This document shows positions 24,497 to 33,745 of a stretch of DNA of 54,577 nucleotides, piece after piece. The position numbers were made by a program, and so were the translations under genes. The stretch's first letter is position 1. Each line of letters begins with the position of its first letter. Below the pieces are notes generated by a model. The model ran no database searches, had not been told where the DNA came from, and saw only the letters and a program-made list of their open reading frames with translations. Source of the DNA: Eubacterium sp. (GTDB taxonomy: Bacteria > Bacillota > Clostridia > Lachnospirales > Lachnospiraceae); NCBI GenBank assembly GCA_024697845.1, contig JAILRZ010000022.1, positions 1-54,577 on the forward strand, given 5' to 3'.

Positions 24497-25879
24497 ATGA
24501 AAAAAATCAGAAAATTTTTAATAATTACTTTGACTATGATTGTCGGAGTGACAATGACAAATCTGAAAACGGAAAATGTCAAAGCAGAAGATGTCATTAA
24601 GATGAATCTGGATGGATTTGAAATCACGTTTTATGATGATGGTGGCGGTTTGGGTTCTCTTTGGATTACAGGATATAATGGAAAAGCATCCGAGATTACA
24701 TTACCGACGGAAATTCATTATAACGGAAAGACTTACACCGGTGACGGAATTGTTGGAGAAAATGCCTTTGCCGGAAATACCACCATTCAGAAGGTCATTA
24801 TTCCAAAAGGTTATGAAGTAATTAGTGAAAAAGCGTTTTATGGATGTACTAATTTAAATGAAGTGATTATCGGAGAAAACGTTAATAATCAGGATTATTA
24901 TTTAGGTGGTAATGTTTTTACTAATTGTCCAAAACTAAAGACATTACGTATTGGAATCGGAAACACTGCCGGTGACCCGGTAGGCTCAGAGTTTGGATTT
25001 GGTGTGGACACATCAGGGAAAGTATACGCAGGTGTGACGGCATATGTTGTGAAAGGTAGTTCCATTGATGCGAATTTAAAGGATATTAATAGCAGATCAA
25101 CCGGAAACAAGATTACCATTGTTTATGAGGAAACTCCGGCAAAAGCAGCGAACGTGACCTATGTGGTTCCGGCAGGAACATCTTCCGGAGGTAAAGGCAG
25201 TGGTGAAAACAAAAACGGTAAATCCTCAAAAACATTTTATAAGGGAGCATCCTTTCAGGCAACAGAAAAGGCAGTAACGGCATGGAACAGTGAGAATGAT
25301 CCGGAAGGTTCTGTTTACAGTGGACTTCAGGCGAAGGCTACAAAGGTTACAAAGAATTCAGTGAAAGTATCCTGGAAAAAAGTTAGTGGAGCGAAAAAAT
25401 ATGTGATTTACGGTAATAAGTGCGGTAAGAAAAATAAGTACGTGAAGTTGAAAGAATTGACGAAAACCTCTGTCAAATTTAAGAAAATCGGAAAGAAGAA
25501 GATTACCAAGGGGACTTACTACAAGTTTATCGTATTGGCAATTGATAAAAATAATTGTATTGTTTCCACATCAAAAACCATCCACATTGCCACAAAGGGT
25601 GGAAAGGTTGGAAATGACAAGAAAGTATCATTAAAACCAAATAAGAAAAGTGTGTCGATTGCTGTAAAGAAGACGTACAAGTTAAAGGCAAAAGAAGTGC
25701 CGACATCAAAAAAACTAAAGGTGAAACGCCATCGAAAACTGAAATATGAAACGAGCAATGAAAGTGTAGCGACAGTTAGTGCGAAAGGTGTGATTACCGG
25801 AAAAGCAAAAGGAAACTGTGAGGTTTATATTTACGCACAAAACGGTGTTAGCGCAAAAGTTAAAGTTACAGTGAAATAA
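24497..25879 (+). CDS. Secreted BspA-like LRR protein with FN3 and Ig-like domains
   Basis: 460 residues with a strong AAGGAGG ribosome site. Signal peptide to about 30. The region GENAFAGNTTIQKVIIPKGYEVISEKAFYGC and the following CPKLKTLRIG is the BspA/LRR_5 repeat pattern. Then a Ser/Gly linker, an FN3-like domain (about 278-370), and a bacterial Ig-like group 2 domain (about 375-460, SNESVATVSAKGVITGKAKG). Typical of surface adhesins or carbohydrate-binding proteins of gut Firmicutes. No sortase signal. Confidence 0.85.
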   Translation: MKKIRKFLIITLTMIVGVTMTNLKTENVKAEDVIKMNLDGFEITFYDDGGGLGSLWITGYNGKASEITLPTEIHYNGKTYTGDGIVGENAFAGNTTIQKVIIPKGYEVISEKAFYGCTNLNEVIIGENVNNQDYYLGGNVFTNCPKLKTLRIGIGNTAGDPVGSEFGFGVDTSGKVYAGVTAYVVKGSSIDANLKDINSRSTGNKITIVYEETPAKAANVTYVVPAGTSSGGKGSGENKNGKSSKTFYKGASFQATEKAVTAWNSENDPEGSVYSGLQAKATKVTKNSVKVSWKKVSGAKKYVIYGNKCGKKNKYVKLKELTKTSVKFKKIGKKKITKGTYYKFIVLAIDKNNCIVSTSKTIHIATKGGKVGNDKKVSLKPNKKSVSIAVKKTYKLKAKEVPTSKKLKVKRHRKLKYETSNESVATVSAKGVITGKAKGNCEVYIYAQNGVSAKVKVTVK

Positions 25880-25897
25880 TTGAAAATATGAAAATAA

Positions 25898-25932
25898 GAG
25901 CCTATAGATGAATTCTGTAGGTTCTTTTTTTT
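25898..25932 (+). terminator. Rho-independent terminator
   Basis: An 11-bp stem (25898-25908 with 25914-25924, two G-T pairs), loop 5 nt, then a run of eight T. It ends the LRR-protein transcript. Confidence 0.88.
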
Positions 25933-26041
25933 ATACAACTGTGGTAAAATGGAAATGTTATTGAAAGGGCGGAAGAAAAAGTTATCAAAACGTAATTTAG
26001 AAAATAATTGCGAAGATGCGATGAAATAAAGGAGGATTATT

Positions 26042-26965
26042 TTGAAACAAGTTACAATTGAAACAGTGGAGAGGGAATTGCCGGCTATCGTTGCTGGATG
26101 CATGCGATTTGCAGACAAGTCCGCGGAGGAAGTGAACAGATTTGTTCATGAAGCGTTGGGGTTGGGCGTGGATTTCTTTGATCATGCCGATATTTACGGA
26201 AATGGAAAATGCGAAGAATTGTTTGGAGAGGCAATTAAAAATGATTCTTCCATTGAGCGTGAAAAATTATTTATCCAGTCAAAATGCGGAGTGCGACTGG
26301 GTATTGACTATGATTTATCGAAAGAGCATATTTTGAATTCCGTGGACGGAATCTTAAAGCGTTTGCAGACAGATTATTTGGATAGTTTATTATTACATCG
26401 TCCGGATGCGTTATATGAACCTGAAGAAATTGCAGAAGCGTTGGAGCAGCTGGAACAAAGCGGGAAGGTTCGTTCCTTTGGAGTTTCAAACTTCAAACCA
26501 ATGCAGATTGAATTATTAAAAAAATATGTGAAGCAACCGTTGGTAATTAATCAGCTTCAGTTCTCATTGCCGGTATCCAATATGATTGCCGGAAGCATGG
26601 AAATGAATATGGAATCTCCGGGTTCTGTGGATCATGACGGAAATGTCTTGGATTATTGCCGATTGCATGACATGAGAATTCAGGCCTGGTCCCCGTTCCA
26701 AATGCCGGCATGGCAGGGAATTTTCCTGGGGAATGAACGATATGCAGATTTGAATCAGGTCATTGATACATTGGCAGAAAAGTATAATACAACACCGACG
26801 ACCATTGCGGCGGCATGGATTTTAAGACATCCTGCAAAGATGCAGATTGTATCCGGAACAACCAGTGTTGAACGAATGAAACAGATTGTTGCAGCTTGTG
26901 ATGTTTCTCTGACAAGAGAAGAATGGTATCAGCTATACCTTTCAGCAGGACATTTGTTGCCATAA
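26042..26965 (+). CDS. Aldo/keto reductase (YdhF-like)
   Basis: 307 residues starting at TTG 26042, 6 nt after AAAGGAGG, so the unusual start is well supported. The catalytic tetrad of the family is present: D47, Y52 (DHADIYG), K81 (QSKCG) and H119 (LLLHRPD). SFGVSNF and the C-terminal VSGTTSVERMKQI are NADPH-fold landmarks. It belongs to the YdhF/oxidoreductase group. It ends 13 nt before the GH3 gene, so the two are probably one operon; a role in metabolising the released sugar or aglycone is inferred. Confidence 0.9.
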   Translation: MKQVTIETVERELPAIVAGCMRFADKSAEEVNRFVHEALGLGVDFFDHADIYGNGKCEELFGEAIKNDSSIEREKLFIQSKCGVRLGIDYDLSKEHILNSVDGILKRLQTDYLDSLLLHRPDALYEPEEIAEALEQLEQSGKVRSFGVSNFKPMQIELLKKYVKQPLVINQLQFSLPVSNMIAGSMEMNMESPGSVDHDGNVLDYCRLHDMRIQAWSPFQMPAWQGIFLGNERYADLNQVIDTLAEKYNTTPTTIAAAWILRHPAKMQIVSGTTSVERMKQIVAACDVSLTREEWYQLYLSAGHLLP

Positions 26966-26978
26966 GGGGGAAGAAAGA

Positions 26979-29582
26979 ATGAAAAAAATTTATGCGACAA
27001 CAAACCCTGAAATGAGTCACCGGGAACGCAATAATATGCAACGGGCAAGAAAGATTGCCACTAGTGGAATGGTTTTATTGGAAAATGACGGAACCCTTCC
27101 GTTACAGAATATCGGGAAAATTGCATTGTTTGGAAATGGTGCACGAAGAACCGTCAAAGGCGGCAGTGGTTCCGGAGACGTTTACAGCCGTTTTGTTGTA
27201 AACATTGAACAGGGATTACAAAGCGCAGGATTTGAAATTACAACAACAGACTGGATGGATGCCTATGACCGAGCAATTGAGGAAGCAAGAGAAGCTTACG
27301 TAGAGGATATGAAAGAAAAAACCAAATGTGGCGGCATGGAAGCTTATTGGTATATTTTCAACAATCCTTTTGTGGAACCGGCAATGATACCTGTTTCTAA
27401 GGAAGCAATGGAAGCTTCCGACACCAATACTGCCATATTCGTGATTTCAAGAAAATCCGGAGAAGGAAAAGACAGAAGACCGGTTGAAGGAGAATATGAG
27501 CTTTGTCAGGAAGAACGGGATGCCTTGGAAGCTTTGGTAAAGCATTATGAAAAAGTTATTGTGGTCCTCAATGTAGGTGGTGTGATTGATACAAAGTTTT
27601 TAAGAAATCTTCAAGGAATTAACAGTATTTTATTGATGGGTCAGGCGGGAAATATTGGTGGAGAAGCCCTGGCAGATATTCTGACAGGAAAGGAAACACC
27701 AAGCGGTCATCTGACTTCTACCTGGGGAGAAAATTATCTGGATTATCCAGGGGCGGAAGCCTACAGTTTTATGAATGGAAATCTGGATGATGAGTATTAC
27801 AATGAAAGCATTTTTGTTGGATATCGATATTTCGATACTTTTGGAATTAAACCGGCGTACCCTTTTGGATACGGACTTTCTTATACTACTTTTGATTTGG
27901 AAGAAAAAGAAATTCAGGTAGATGGTGAAAATATTACGGTTTTGGTTCAAGTGAAAAATACAGGAAACTATTCCGGAAAAGAAGTGGTACAGTTGTATAT
28001 TTCCGCACCGGATGGAAAATTAGAAAAACCGTATCAGGAATTGGTAGCATTCCGGAAAACAAAGGAATTAAAGCCGGGAGAAAAGGAAGTTGTTTCATTA
28101 ACATTTCGCATGAGTAGTCTGGCGTCTTTCGATGAAGAAACAGCACAATGGATTTTAGAACAGGGTTCTTATTTCCTTCGTATGGGAAAGCATTCCAGAA
28201 ATACTACCATTGTGGCAAACTTCAGATTAGATGAAACGGTAGTGACTGAAAAAGTCCGCAATGTATTTCAGACTTCAGAAACCTGGGAGAAGTTATCGAA
28301 GCAGAGCGCGACGCCTTTTACGTATGAATTAGAGGAACAGGAGAAGCAGAATGCGCTTTTAATCGAAATTCATGGAGAAAGCATTAAAACCATTGAACAT
28401 CAGTATGAAGAAACATTGAAGGAACTACCGGAAAAATGTACAGAGGTTCCGATTACTTTAGATGATGTGAGAGATGGAAAGGCAACACTGGAGGAACTGG
28501 TTGGTCAACTGACCGTGGAAGAAATGGCAATTTTCTGCGTGGGAACTGACAGAGAAACAGAAGAAATTCAGTCTGTTATCGGTGCAGCGTCAATGACACC
28601 GGGGGCGGCAGGAGATACCAGTGGAAATCTGTTAGAAACAAGAAAAATTCCTTCAATGATTCTGGCAGATGGTCCGGCGGGCCTTCGTTTGTCCAGAACT
28701 TTTATTACAGATGGAGAAGGAAATATTATTCCGGGAACAGGAGATGTGCCGGTACCGGGAATGGATTTAATTGCCGGTGGTGTACCGAAACCGGTGATTC
28801 CGGAAGACGCAGTAACCTACTATCAGTATTGCACTGCTATTCCGATTGCCACAATGATTGCTCAGTCCTGGGATGAAGAAATGGCAAAGGAAGCAGGAGA
28901 CATTGTGGGAGGAGAAATGAAGGAGTTAGGAATTCATATCTGGCTTGCTCCGGGAATGAATATTCACAGGAATCCTTTATGTGGAAGAAATTTCGAATAT
29001 TTTTCAGAAGATCCACTGATTACCGGTTGTTGCGCAGCCGATGAAACCTTAGGGGTTCAGCAGCATGCGGGAACCGGAACGACGATTAAGCATTTCGCAT
29101 TTAACAATCAGGAAGACAATCGAATGCTGGTGAATGCATATATTGATGAGAGAGCAGCTCGTGAAATTTATCTGAAGGGCTTTGAATTGGCAGTGAAGCT
29201 TGCGCAGCCAAAAGGAATCATGACTTCCTATAATCTGATTAATGGAGTACATACTGCAAACAGTAAGGATTTACTGACATATGTGACAAGAAATGAATGG
29301 GGGTTTGAAGGGTTGGTTATGACGGACTGGGGAACTACAGGAAGTCTGGACGATGACCCGGATCATCCAAAAGGAAAATACGGATATTCTAATGCGGCCG
29401 GTTGTATTCAGGCTGGAAATGACCTGACCATGCCGGGAAGTATGAGAGATATTAGACATATCATTGCAGCAGTGGAAAAGGGTGAGGGGGATTACCCAAT
29501 TACAAAGGCACAACTGCAGGCGTGTACTAAGAGAATGATACAGGTAATTATGAATAGTTTTGCTTACGATTCGTTAAAATGA
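26979..29582 (+). CDS. GH3 beta-glucosidase-type enzyme, permuted domain order
   Basis: 867 residues, no signal peptide, hence cytoplasmic. The normal GH3 order is reversed. The chain begins with the GH3 C-terminal alpha/beta domain (TSGMVLLENDGTLPL; acid/base region KSGEGKDR), then the FnIII-like domain (about 300-405), and ends with the (beta/alpha)8 domain (GPAGLRLS, GRNFEYFSEDP, KHFAFNNQE, nucleophile D783 in VMTDWG). This permutation is known from Butyrivibrio and Ruminococcus beta-glucosidases. Substrate specificity cannot be read; plant beta-glucosides are likely. Confidence 0.92.
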   Translation: MKKIYATTNPEMSHRERNNMQRARKIATSGMVLLENDGTLPLQNIGKIALFGNGARRTVKGGSGSGDVYSRFVVNIEQGLQSAGFEITTTDWMDAYDRAIEEAREAYVEDMKEKTKCGGMEAYWYIFNNPFVEPAMIPVSKEAMEASDTNTAIFVISRKSGEGKDRRPVEGEYELCQEERDALEALVKHYEKVIVVLNVGGVIDTKFLRNLQGINSILLMGQAGNIGGEALADILTGKETPSGHLTSTWGENYLDYPGAEAYSFMNGNLDDEYYNESIFVGYRYFDTFGIKPAYPFGYGLSYTTFDLEEKEIQVDGENITVLVQVKNTGNYSGKEVVQLYISAPDGKLEKPYQELVAFRKTKELKPGEKEVVSLTFRMSSLASFDEETAQWILEQGSYFLRMGKHSRNTTIVANFRLDETVVTEKVRNVFQTSETWEKLSKQSATPFTYELEEQEKQNALLIEIHGESIKTIEHQYEETLKELPEKCTEVPITLDDVRDGKATLEELVGQLTVEEMAIFCVGTDRETEEIQSVIGAASMTPGAAGDTSGNLLETRKIPSMILADGPAGLRLSRTFITDGEGNIIPGTGDVPVPGMDLIAGGVPKPVIPEDAVTYYQYCTAIPIATMIAQSWDEEMAKEAGDIVGGEMKELGIHIWLAPGMNIHRNPLCGRNFEYFSEDPLITGCCAADETLGVQQHAGTGTTIKHFAFNNQEDNRMLVNAYIDERAAREIYLKGFELAVKLAQPKGIMTSYNLINGVHTANSKDLLTYVTRNEWGFEGLVMTDWGTTGSLDDDPDHPKGKYGYSNAAGCIQAGNDLTMPGSMRDIRHIIAAVEKGEGDYPITKAQLQACTKRMIQVIMNSFAYDSLK

Positions 29583-29600
29583 TTTTCATAGTTTTCTCTT

Positions 29601-29638
29601 CTTACACCTCATGGGGAACAATTCCCTATGGGGTGTAG
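29601..29638. terminator. Long imperfect hairpin after the GH3 gene
   Basis: CTTACACCTCATGGGGAA can fold back on TTCCCTATGGGGTGTAGG with a three-nt loop. It is long and stable but no T-run follows on either strand. Probably a transcript end or stability element. Confidence 0.5.
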
Positions 29639-29655
29639 GAAGCTGAAAAAGAATG

Positions 29656-29684
29656 TGGACTTGTCTCAAACCATTTGTTATAAT
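29656..29684 (+). promoter_or_regulatory. Promoter of the discoidin-protein gene
   Basis: A perfect TATAAT (29679-29684) with TGGACT (29656-29661) 17 nt upstream. Transcription should start near 29691, leaving a leader of about 115 nt. Confidence 0.7.
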
Positions 29685-29729
29685 GAAGAACAGGAATGAG
29701 GGTACGGATTATTATATTGTTTAAAAATC

Positions 29730-29768
29730 AGACGCAGAAGCCGAAAGGGTTTATGGGTCTTTTTTTCG
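29730..29768 (+). terminator. Terminator-like hairpin inside the leader (possible attenuator)
   Basis: AGAC (29730-29733) pairs with GTCT (29757-29760), with a CC-GAAA-GG tip and mismatched middle, followed by seven T and then CG and six more T. It lies between the promoter at 29656-29684 and the gene at 29806, so it could stop leader transcripts early after about 75 nt. Confidence 0.55.
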
Positions 29769-29805
29769 TTTTTTAAATGAAGCAGTGAAGAAGGAGGATT
29801 ATTTC

Positions 29806-32691
29806 ATGAGAACGAATCATAAGAAAATGCTTGCACTTGGAATGAGTATGGCAATGGTTGTGTCATCATTGAGCATTTCAAATATCGCAGTTCGAGGCGA
29901 TATGACAATAGCACAGATGGTTTCTAATGCACAGTATAATCTGGCATTGGGAAAAAATATTACAGCGAATCCAACGAGACAGGAAGGATCGGAAAAAGCC
30001 CTGTCTGACGGACAGTTTAAGGAACATGCGGCAACTACTTTTGGAGCGGCAAACACTTATTACGAAATTGATTTGGGAGCAGTTTACGATGCTTCCACAT
30101 TAGATAAATTAGTTGTTTCTTATAAAGAAAAGAACGATGGAGATACCCCGATTAATGGATATCAGATTCGTTATTCAGCCAATGGGCTGGATTATACAAC
30201 GGTAAAAAGTATAACCGGTACATCCGTGAAAGCACAGATTACTACAGAGAATCTCCTGGAGGAAGAAGATATTTCAGGAGTTGAAGGAGCGGTTCGATTT
30301 ATTCGTCTTGTATATCCGAATGCATATACCTGGGGAATTCAGGCAAATGAAATTGCAATTTTGGACACAGACCAGAACAAAGCTTTTGCTGAAGTTGATG
30401 AATGTGCAGACGCAAAAGGGGTGACAGTATCTTCTGAAGATTACAATCAGGTTTCCTACGAAATAGAAGCAGGAGAAAATCAGGACGGATTTAAATATTT
30501 GGTATACCTTGTGAACAATAATGGAAGCAAGTTGATTGGAAACGGTGTGGAAGCTGGCAAAAAATATACAGTAGACAGTGTTGTGGCCGGAACTTATACA
30601 TTGCAAGTTGTTGCATGCTATGACGGAGCAGCATCCAAGGGCATTGAAAGTGAGAGGGTTTCCGTGGCAGATGTGGCATCTTTGGTTCAGTCCAAAAGAA
30701 ATGTGGCAAATACTGCTTATTCTAAATATGGACCTCAGATTTCTGATGTAAAAACTTTCTATAACGGACATACAATTACGACAGCTCAGAAAGCTGTAGA
30801 TGGAAAATTGTCTACCGGAGAGGGTTCAGAGGTTGCTTTAAGAACTGCGGAAGGTTCTCCACAGTATTTTGTAATTAATTTAGGAGAGTATTATACTCCT
30901 TCCGAAATGCAGGAAGTCATTCTTGCATATACCAATGCAAACACCTATGCATCTGATGCAAAAATAGAATTTTCATTCGATGGAGAAAACTATGTTGAGG
31001 TGGGAACTGCCACAGGATATAAGTTCTCTCAGGTTGAAAATAATTGTGCATTGTCCAGAGTAAAATTAAATAAATTGGCGAACTATACAGAAAAGGCTGT
31101 TCGTTTTGTAAAGGTTACATTATCCGGTGGTGTTAGTGCCTGGGGATATGTTGTCAATGAAGTGGGCGTAATTGCGAACACAGATGCTCCTACCGTTGTG
31201 GGCTCCAATATTCCTGAAGCAGCAGATGTTATAGTAGAACAGAGGAAATTGGAAGAAATCAGCTATCAGATTATTGCTTCTGAAGGACAGGAAGATGCAA
31301 CTTATCAGGTATTGCTTGGAACGACAGTAATCAATAAGGAAGCAAAAGCAGGAACGATATATACGTATTCCGGTGTTGCATCCGGAGATTATGACCTGAA
31401 GATATGTACCGTTGAAGACGGTTGGCTTTCTAAGGGAATTACAAAAAAGGTTACAGTGGAAGGATATGTTGACCGCATTGAGACTTCTTTGAATTTGGCA
31501 TTAGTGAGAGAACATTCGGAAGTAACGGTAACAACAGATGCAGATAATAAGACATATGAAGATTTGGATCCGAAAGGTCCGATTGGACAGGATATTTCCG
31601 GTGGTGTAGGATGTGTTAACGATGGAATTTGGTGGAATCACAGTCATCATACAGGATATCTTCAAACCCGACCGGATCGAAAACTTGTGAATGTTGAATA
31701 TGATCTTGGAAAAGATTATCAGCCGACAGACATTCATTCCATTATCAGTGCTTATTCTGATGCAGGAACTGCTGCAACAAAGTTTGAAATCTTTTTCTCA
31801 GCAGATGGACAGAACTATGAATCTGTTTATAAAGCAACAAATGCACAGTTTGAAAAGTTTATGGTAAGCATTCCGGATGTATCAAAATACACACAGGAAT
31901 CCGTTCGTTATATTAAATATCAGATGCAGGACGGACCATTCGGATTATATACCGATACAGATGCAAACGGAAATCCAAACTATTCCGCAATCGGCTACTT
32001 ACTTTGCGAATTAGCAGTAATGGGAGACGAAAGTTTATTGCCTGAAAAGGTAATGGATGTAACAGCAACTTCAGATAATTACAATGAAATTACTGTAAAC
32101 TGGACAGATGTTGCCCAGGAAGATTGTGCTTACACAGTTTATTTAGATGGAGTTCGCAGAGGATTGAACATTGAAAAAGGTGTGGGAACAGTAACATTCC
32201 CTGGAATCAGTGCAGGAACACATAAGGTTAAGGTAGCGTCTGTAGCAAACGGAATGGTTAATTACTCCAAAGAAGTATCTGTAGTAGTCACAGCAGAACC
32301 TACAACAGCGCCTCCAAAAACAGAAAAGCCTACGACAGTGAAACCGGAAACAACAAAACCAGTCGTAACAAAGAAACAGGAAGTGACAACAAAGAAAGCT
32401 CCGGTTGTAAAGGTTGCCCCTTCCAAAGTGAAAAAGATTAAAGTTTCAAAGAGAAAAGCGACAATTCTATTGTCAACAGTGAAGGGTGCCAGTGGTTATG
32501 AAATCAGATATTCCCTGAAAAAGAATATGAAGAATAAGAAGACCAAAACAGTAACGACCCCGAAAGCTGAAATTAAGAAACTGAAATCAAAGAAGGTATA
32601 CTTCTTTAGTGTAAGAACCTTTAAAAAGGTTCGGGGAAAAGTTGTTTACAGTGCCTGGAGTAAACCTAAGAAAAGTAAAAAAATAAAATAA
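29806..32691 (+). CDS. Secreted protein with three discoidin-like domains
   Basis: 961 residues from ATG 29806 (AAGGAGG 8 nt upstream). Signal peptide to about 31. Three F5/8 type C (discoidin) like domains at about 40-195, 285-460 and 565-750 (NLALGKNITANPT; YEIDLGAVYDA; YFVINLGEYYTPSE; VEYDLGKDYQPTD) alternate with Ig/FN3-like domains. A Thr/Pro/Lys spacer and the basic FN3 module (about 870-961) end it. Discoidin domains bind galactose- or glucan-type carbohydrate, so it is a likely surface glycan-binding protein. No catalytic domain is seen. Confidence 0.85.
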   Translation: MRTNHKKMLALGMSMAMVVSSLSISNIAVRGDMTIAQMVSNAQYNLALGKNITANPTRQEGSEKALSDGQFKEHAATTFGAANTYYEIDLGAVYDASTLDKLVVSYKEKNDGDTPINGYQIRYSANGLDYTTVKSITGTSVKAQITTENLLEEEDISGVEGAVRFIRLVYPNAYTWGIQANEIAILDTDQNKAFAEVDECADAKGVTVSSEDYNQVSYEIEAGENQDGFKYLVYLVNNNGSKLIGNGVEAGKKYTVDSVVAGTYTLQVVACYDGAASKGIESERVSVADVASLVQSKRNVANTAYSKYGPQISDVKTFYNGHTITTAQKAVDGKLSTGEGSEVALRTAEGSPQYFVINLGEYYTPSEMQEVILAYTNANTYASDAKIEFSFDGENYVEVGTATGYKFSQVENNCALSRVKLNKLANYTEKAVRFVKVTLSGGVSAWGYVVNEVGVIANTDAPTVVGSNIPEAADVIVEQRKLEEISYQIIASEGQEDATYQVLLGTTVINKEAKAGTIYTYSGVASGDYDLKICTVEDGWLSKGITKKVTVEGYVDRIETSLNLALVREHSEVTVTTDADNKTYEDLDPKGPIGQDISGGVGCVNDGIWWNHSHHTGYLQTRPDRKLVNVEYDLGKDYQPTDIHSIISAYSDAGTAATKFEIFFSADGQNYESVYKATNAQFEKFMVSIPDVSKYTQESVRYIKYQMQDGPFGLYTDTDANGNPNYSAIGYLLCELAVMGDESLLPEKVMDVTATSDNYNEITVNWTDVAQEDCAYTVYLDGVRRGLNIEKGVGTVTFPGISAGTHKVKVASVANGMVNYSKEVSVVVTAEPTTAPPKTEKPTTVKPETTKPVVTKKQEVTTKKAPVVKVAPSKVKKIKVSKRKATILLSTVKGASGYEIRYSLKKNMKNKKTKTVTTPKAEIKKLKSKKVYFFSVRTFKKVRGKVVYSAWSKPKKSKKIK

Positions 32692-32701
32692 GAATGGAAT
32701 G

Positions 32702-32740
32702 CATCTCCTTTTCGTGAAACTGCGGAAGGGAGATGTTTTT
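32702..32740 (+). terminator. Rho-independent terminator
   Basis: CATCTCC (32702-32708) pairs with GGAGATG (32729-32735), extended inward by TTTTC/GGAAG-type pairs, followed by TTTTT. It ends the discoidin transcript. Confidence 0.8.
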
Positions 32741-32830
32741 GTAATGAAAAAAGTGTATACCAGTCAGGTTTTTTATGTTAGAATAATAGAATCACAGTTG
32801 ATTTGGAAAATCAAAACACAGGAGGTCTTG

Positions 32831-33697
32831 ATGAAAACAGCAATAATGACTGACACAAATAGTGGTATTTTAATGACAGAAGCTGAGGAGAATCATGTTT
32901 TTGTACTGCCTATGCCTGTAATTATGGATGAACAGGTCTTTTTTGAGGGGAAAGACATTGATAAGAACCAGTTTTATGGATATTTGGAATCAGGAAAGAA
33001 TATCACAACATCTATGCCATCTCCTGGTGATGTGTTGGAGATGTGGGATGAAATATTGGCTAGTGGATATGACGAATTGGTTTATATTCCGATGTCTAGT
33101 GGATTGAGCAATTCCTGTGCAGCAGCCAATCAATTCGCAGATGAATATGATGGAAAGGTTCAGGTGGTTGATAACCATAGAATATCTGTTACGATGTACC
33201 GCTCCATTATAGATGCTAAAAAAATGGCAGATGAAGGATGCTCTGCATTGGAAATAAAGAAAAGATTAGAAGAAAACGCGTTTAATTCCAGTATCTATAT
33301 TGCGGTGGATACCTTGGAGTATTTGAAACGAGGTGGTCGAGTGACTGCTGCAGGAGCAGCGATTGGATCAGTGCTCAATATTAAGCCGGTATTGACCATA
33401 CAGGGAGAAAAGCTGGACGCTTTTGCCAAAGTTCGGGGGATGAAACGAGCTCAGACAAAAATGTTGGATGCGGTTGAAGAAGAATGGAATACACGGTTTA
33501 AAGATTTTCCGAAAGATAAGATCTGTATTGATACGGCAACAACATTTCTGAATGAAGAAGATGATGCAGAATGGGAACGAATGGTTTTAGAACGTTTTCC
33601 TCAAGCAAAGTATCATGCAAATAGAAATCTTTCTTTTAGTATCGGGTGTCATGTAGGACCGGATGCCGTAGGAATTGGAATTACTGTAATTGAATAA
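32831..33697 (+). CDS. DegV family fatty-acid-binding protein
   Basis: 288 residues from ATG 32831 with AGGAGG just upstream; the open frame further upstream crosses a terminator. TDTNSGI near the start, the SxMPSPG loop (ITTSMPSPGDV), IPMSSGLSNS, and YLKRGGRV are landmarks of the DegV fold. Family members bind one fatty acid and, in FakB form, present it to the FakA kinase. No fakA lies nearby. Cytosolic. Confidence 0.9.
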   Translation: MKTAIMTDTNSGILMTEAEENHVFVLPMPVIMDEQVFFEGKDIDKNQFYGYLESGKNITTSMPSPGDVLEMWDEILASGYDELVYIPMSSGLSNSCAAANQFADEYDGKVQVVDNHRISVTMYRSIIDAKKMADEGCSALEIKKRLEENAFNSSIYIAVDTLEYLKRGGRVTAAGAAIGSVLNIKPVLTIQGEKLDAFAKVRGMKRAQTKMLDAVEEEWNTRFKDFPKDKICIDTATTFLNEEDDAEWERMVLERFPQAKYHANRNLSFSIGCHVGPDAVGIGITVIE

Positions 33698-33705
33698 TGA
33701 TATTA

Positions 33706-33743
33706 AAAAATAGCTATGGTTCATTGAAACCATAGCTATTTTT
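33706..33743. terminator. Bidirectional terminator
   Basis: A perfect 16-bp stem (33706-33721 with 33728-33743), loop 6 nt, with A-run and T-run on either side. It lies between the convergent DegV and metallo-beta-lactamase genes and serves both strands. Confidence 0.93.
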
Positions 33744-33745
33744 GA

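Noticed and set aside
29696-29776. 26-codon small gene in the discoidin leader
   Set aside because: No spaced ribosome site (AGGA touches the ATG), and the frame runs through the terminator hairpin, which explains its sequence.
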